This document shows positions 5,311 to 6,347 of a stretch of DNA of 6,347 bases, piece by piece. The translations under genes and the position numbers were made by a program. The stretch lies in NCBI GenBank assembly GCA_964386505.1, contig CAYLSM010000246.1, positions 1-6,347 of the forward strand. The letters run 5' to 3'. The notes beneath the pieces are model-generated. The model was not told the DNA's origin, did no database searches, and saw only the letters and a list, made by a program, of their open reading frames with translations. Position 1 is the stretch's first letter. The number at the start of each line of letters is the position of its first letter. The stretch is from JAJFUG01 sp964386505. GTDB lineage: Bacteria > Gemmatimonadota > Glassbacteria > GWA2-58-10.

Positions 5311-6327
5311 ATGAAAATTCGTCTAAACATGCAATTTTCCGACTTGAACCGCCTTCTGACCGGCCTGGTTCTGCTGCTGACCGCCGCCGCACCCCTGGCC
5401 GCGCAGAGCAAGTACGCCGGCGAGTCGTTCAGTGTGGGCGTGGGCGCGCGCGGACTGGGCCTGGGCAGCGCCTACCACACCCTGGCCGAGGGCGCCGAGG
5501 CGCTCTACTGGAACCCGGCCGGGCTGGTGCGCGGTGAGGGGACAAGGCTCAACCGGGCGGTGTTCATGCACAGCGAGCGATTCGGCGGGGACGTGGATTA
5601 CAATTTCCTGGGCTGGTCGCACCGTCTGGCCGGGAACGGCCCGGCCACGGCGTTCGGCTTCGGCCTGATTCACCTGGGCGTGGGCGGGATACCGATCACG
5701 GCCCTTCCCGACCCGACCCAGGAGCCCGGCCCTGACAACCGTCCCTACATCGAGCGCTACAGCTCGAAGAACGATTTTGCCCTGTTGGCCGGAGCGGGCA
5801 GGCAACTGGATGAGAAGACCTGGCTCGGGGCGAACGTGAAGCTGCTGCACGAGCGTCAGTGGGGGGCCACCGCCACCGGGTTCGGGTTCGACCTGGGGCT
5901 GATCCGCCGGGTGGATTACAGACTGCCGCTCCTGGTGAGCCTGTCGGCGCGGGATGTGACCACTTCTTTTTTAGCCTGGTCCACCGGCAAGCGCGAGTAC
6001 ATCAAGCCCTGGATTTCAGCCGGAGCGGCCCTGGCCGAGGGGCTGGCCGTGCCGGGCGGTCGTGTGAACGCGGCGCTGGAGGTCTCGATCCCGGTGGAGC
6101 GGCGCAAGGCCAACTACTCGAGCGGCGAGGCCTACTACATGAGCCTTCTGCACCTGGGCGCCGAGTACGAGCTGTATCGACGTCTGGCCCTGCGCGCCGG
6201 GCTGGATGAGCGCAATCCCACTTTCGGCGCGGGCCTCACGGTGCGCGCGCTCAGCCTCGACTATGCCTGGATCGGCCACCGCGACCTGGCCCAGACCCAG
6301 CGCGTCTCGCTTGGCTACTCTTTCTGA
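5311..6327 (+). CDS. PorV/PorQ-family (UPF0164-like) outer-membrane beta-barrel protein
   Basis: A 338-residue predicted outer-membrane barrel. The signal peptide spans about residues 1-31 (core LLTGLVLLLTAAAPLAA). Right after it comes the family hallmark, GVGARGLGLGSAYHTLAEGA (43-62) and then EALYWNPAGL (63-72), the segment that in PorV- and FadL-like proteins lines or plugs the barrel. The rest alternates amphipathic strands such as YNFLGWSHRL, ATAFGFGLIHLGVGG, TWLGANVKLL and FGAGLTVRALSLDYAW. It ends in RVSLGYSF, a C-terminal aromatic strand typical of barrel-assembly substrates. PorV proper is a type IX secretion shuttle, but many family members in FCB phyla occur without that system, and no other por gene is visible here. 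The ribosome binding site is weak (GAGTG, seven bases upstream). An in-frame Met7 is an alternative start with no better site. The gene is divergent from the cytochrome; no terminator is seen in the 20 bases after it. Confidence 0.85.
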   Translation: MKIRLNMQFSDLNRLLTGLVLLLTAAAPLAAQSKYAGESFSVGVGARGLGLGSAYHTLAEGAEALYWNPAGLVRGEGTRLNRAVFMHSERFGGDVDYNFLGWSHRLAGNGPATAFGFGLIHLGVGGIPITALPDPTQEPGPDNRPYIERYSSKNDFALLAGAGRQLDEKTWLGANVKLLHERQWGATATGFGFDLGLIRRVDYRLPLLVSLSARDVTTSFLAWSTGKREYIKPWISAGAALAEGLAVPGGRVNAALEVSIPVERRKANYSSGEAYYMSLLHLGAEYELYRRLALRAGLDERNPTFGAGLTVRALSLDYAWIGHRDLAQTQRVSLGYSF

Positions 6328-6347
6328 AAAGACTGCACACCCCGCCA

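Overview
The window is GC-rich, with coding regions strongly biased to G or C at third codon positions. It reads as an ordinary chromosomal segment of a Gram-negative bacterium. A PorV/PorQ-type (UPF0164-like) outer-membrane barrel ending in aromatic Tyr-Ser-Phe, a small periplasmic c-type cytochrome and an RseC-family membrane protein together suggest a high-GC, poorly cultured lineage of the FCB side of the tree (Bacteroidota, Gemmatimonadota, Latescibacterota and relatives). This placement is inferred from gene content only. I see no tRNA, rRNA, CRISPR array, insertion sequence or phage gene.

Layout. On the minus strand, 1-834 is the N-terminal 278 residues of an exported aldo/keto reductase that runs off the left edge. 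It has a near-consensus sigma70 promoter at 889-918. The intergenic stretch 919-1399 holds an AT-rich island, a 51-codon exported or membrane small ORF (1104-1259), a hairpin, and a promoter/inverted-repeat arrangement in front of metE. On the plus strand follows a compact three-gene unit. It consists of metE (cobalamin-independent methionine synthase, 1400-3703), an unrecognised 166-aa soluble protein (3707-4207) and an RseC/MucC-family gene (4125-4598). A convergent minus-strand cytochrome c gene (4638-5027) has a textbook promoter (5131-5159) and a terminator-like hairpin in its leader. Divergent from it is the PorV/PorQ-family outer-membrane protein (5311-6327).

Functional reading. MetE makes methionine from homocysteine without B12. 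RseC proteins act in redox or envelope signalling, often beside rpoE/rseAB or rnf genes, neither of which is here. The cytochrome, barrel and reductase are all predicted envelope proteins, but nothing in the sequence ties the five units into one pathway. No undescribed multi-gene system is evident. The best leads are the inverted repeat over the likely metE start of transcription, the terminator-like leader of the cytochrome gene, the unannotated small ORF, and the long overlap of the unknown gene with rseC, which a single added A would turn into an ATGA junction.
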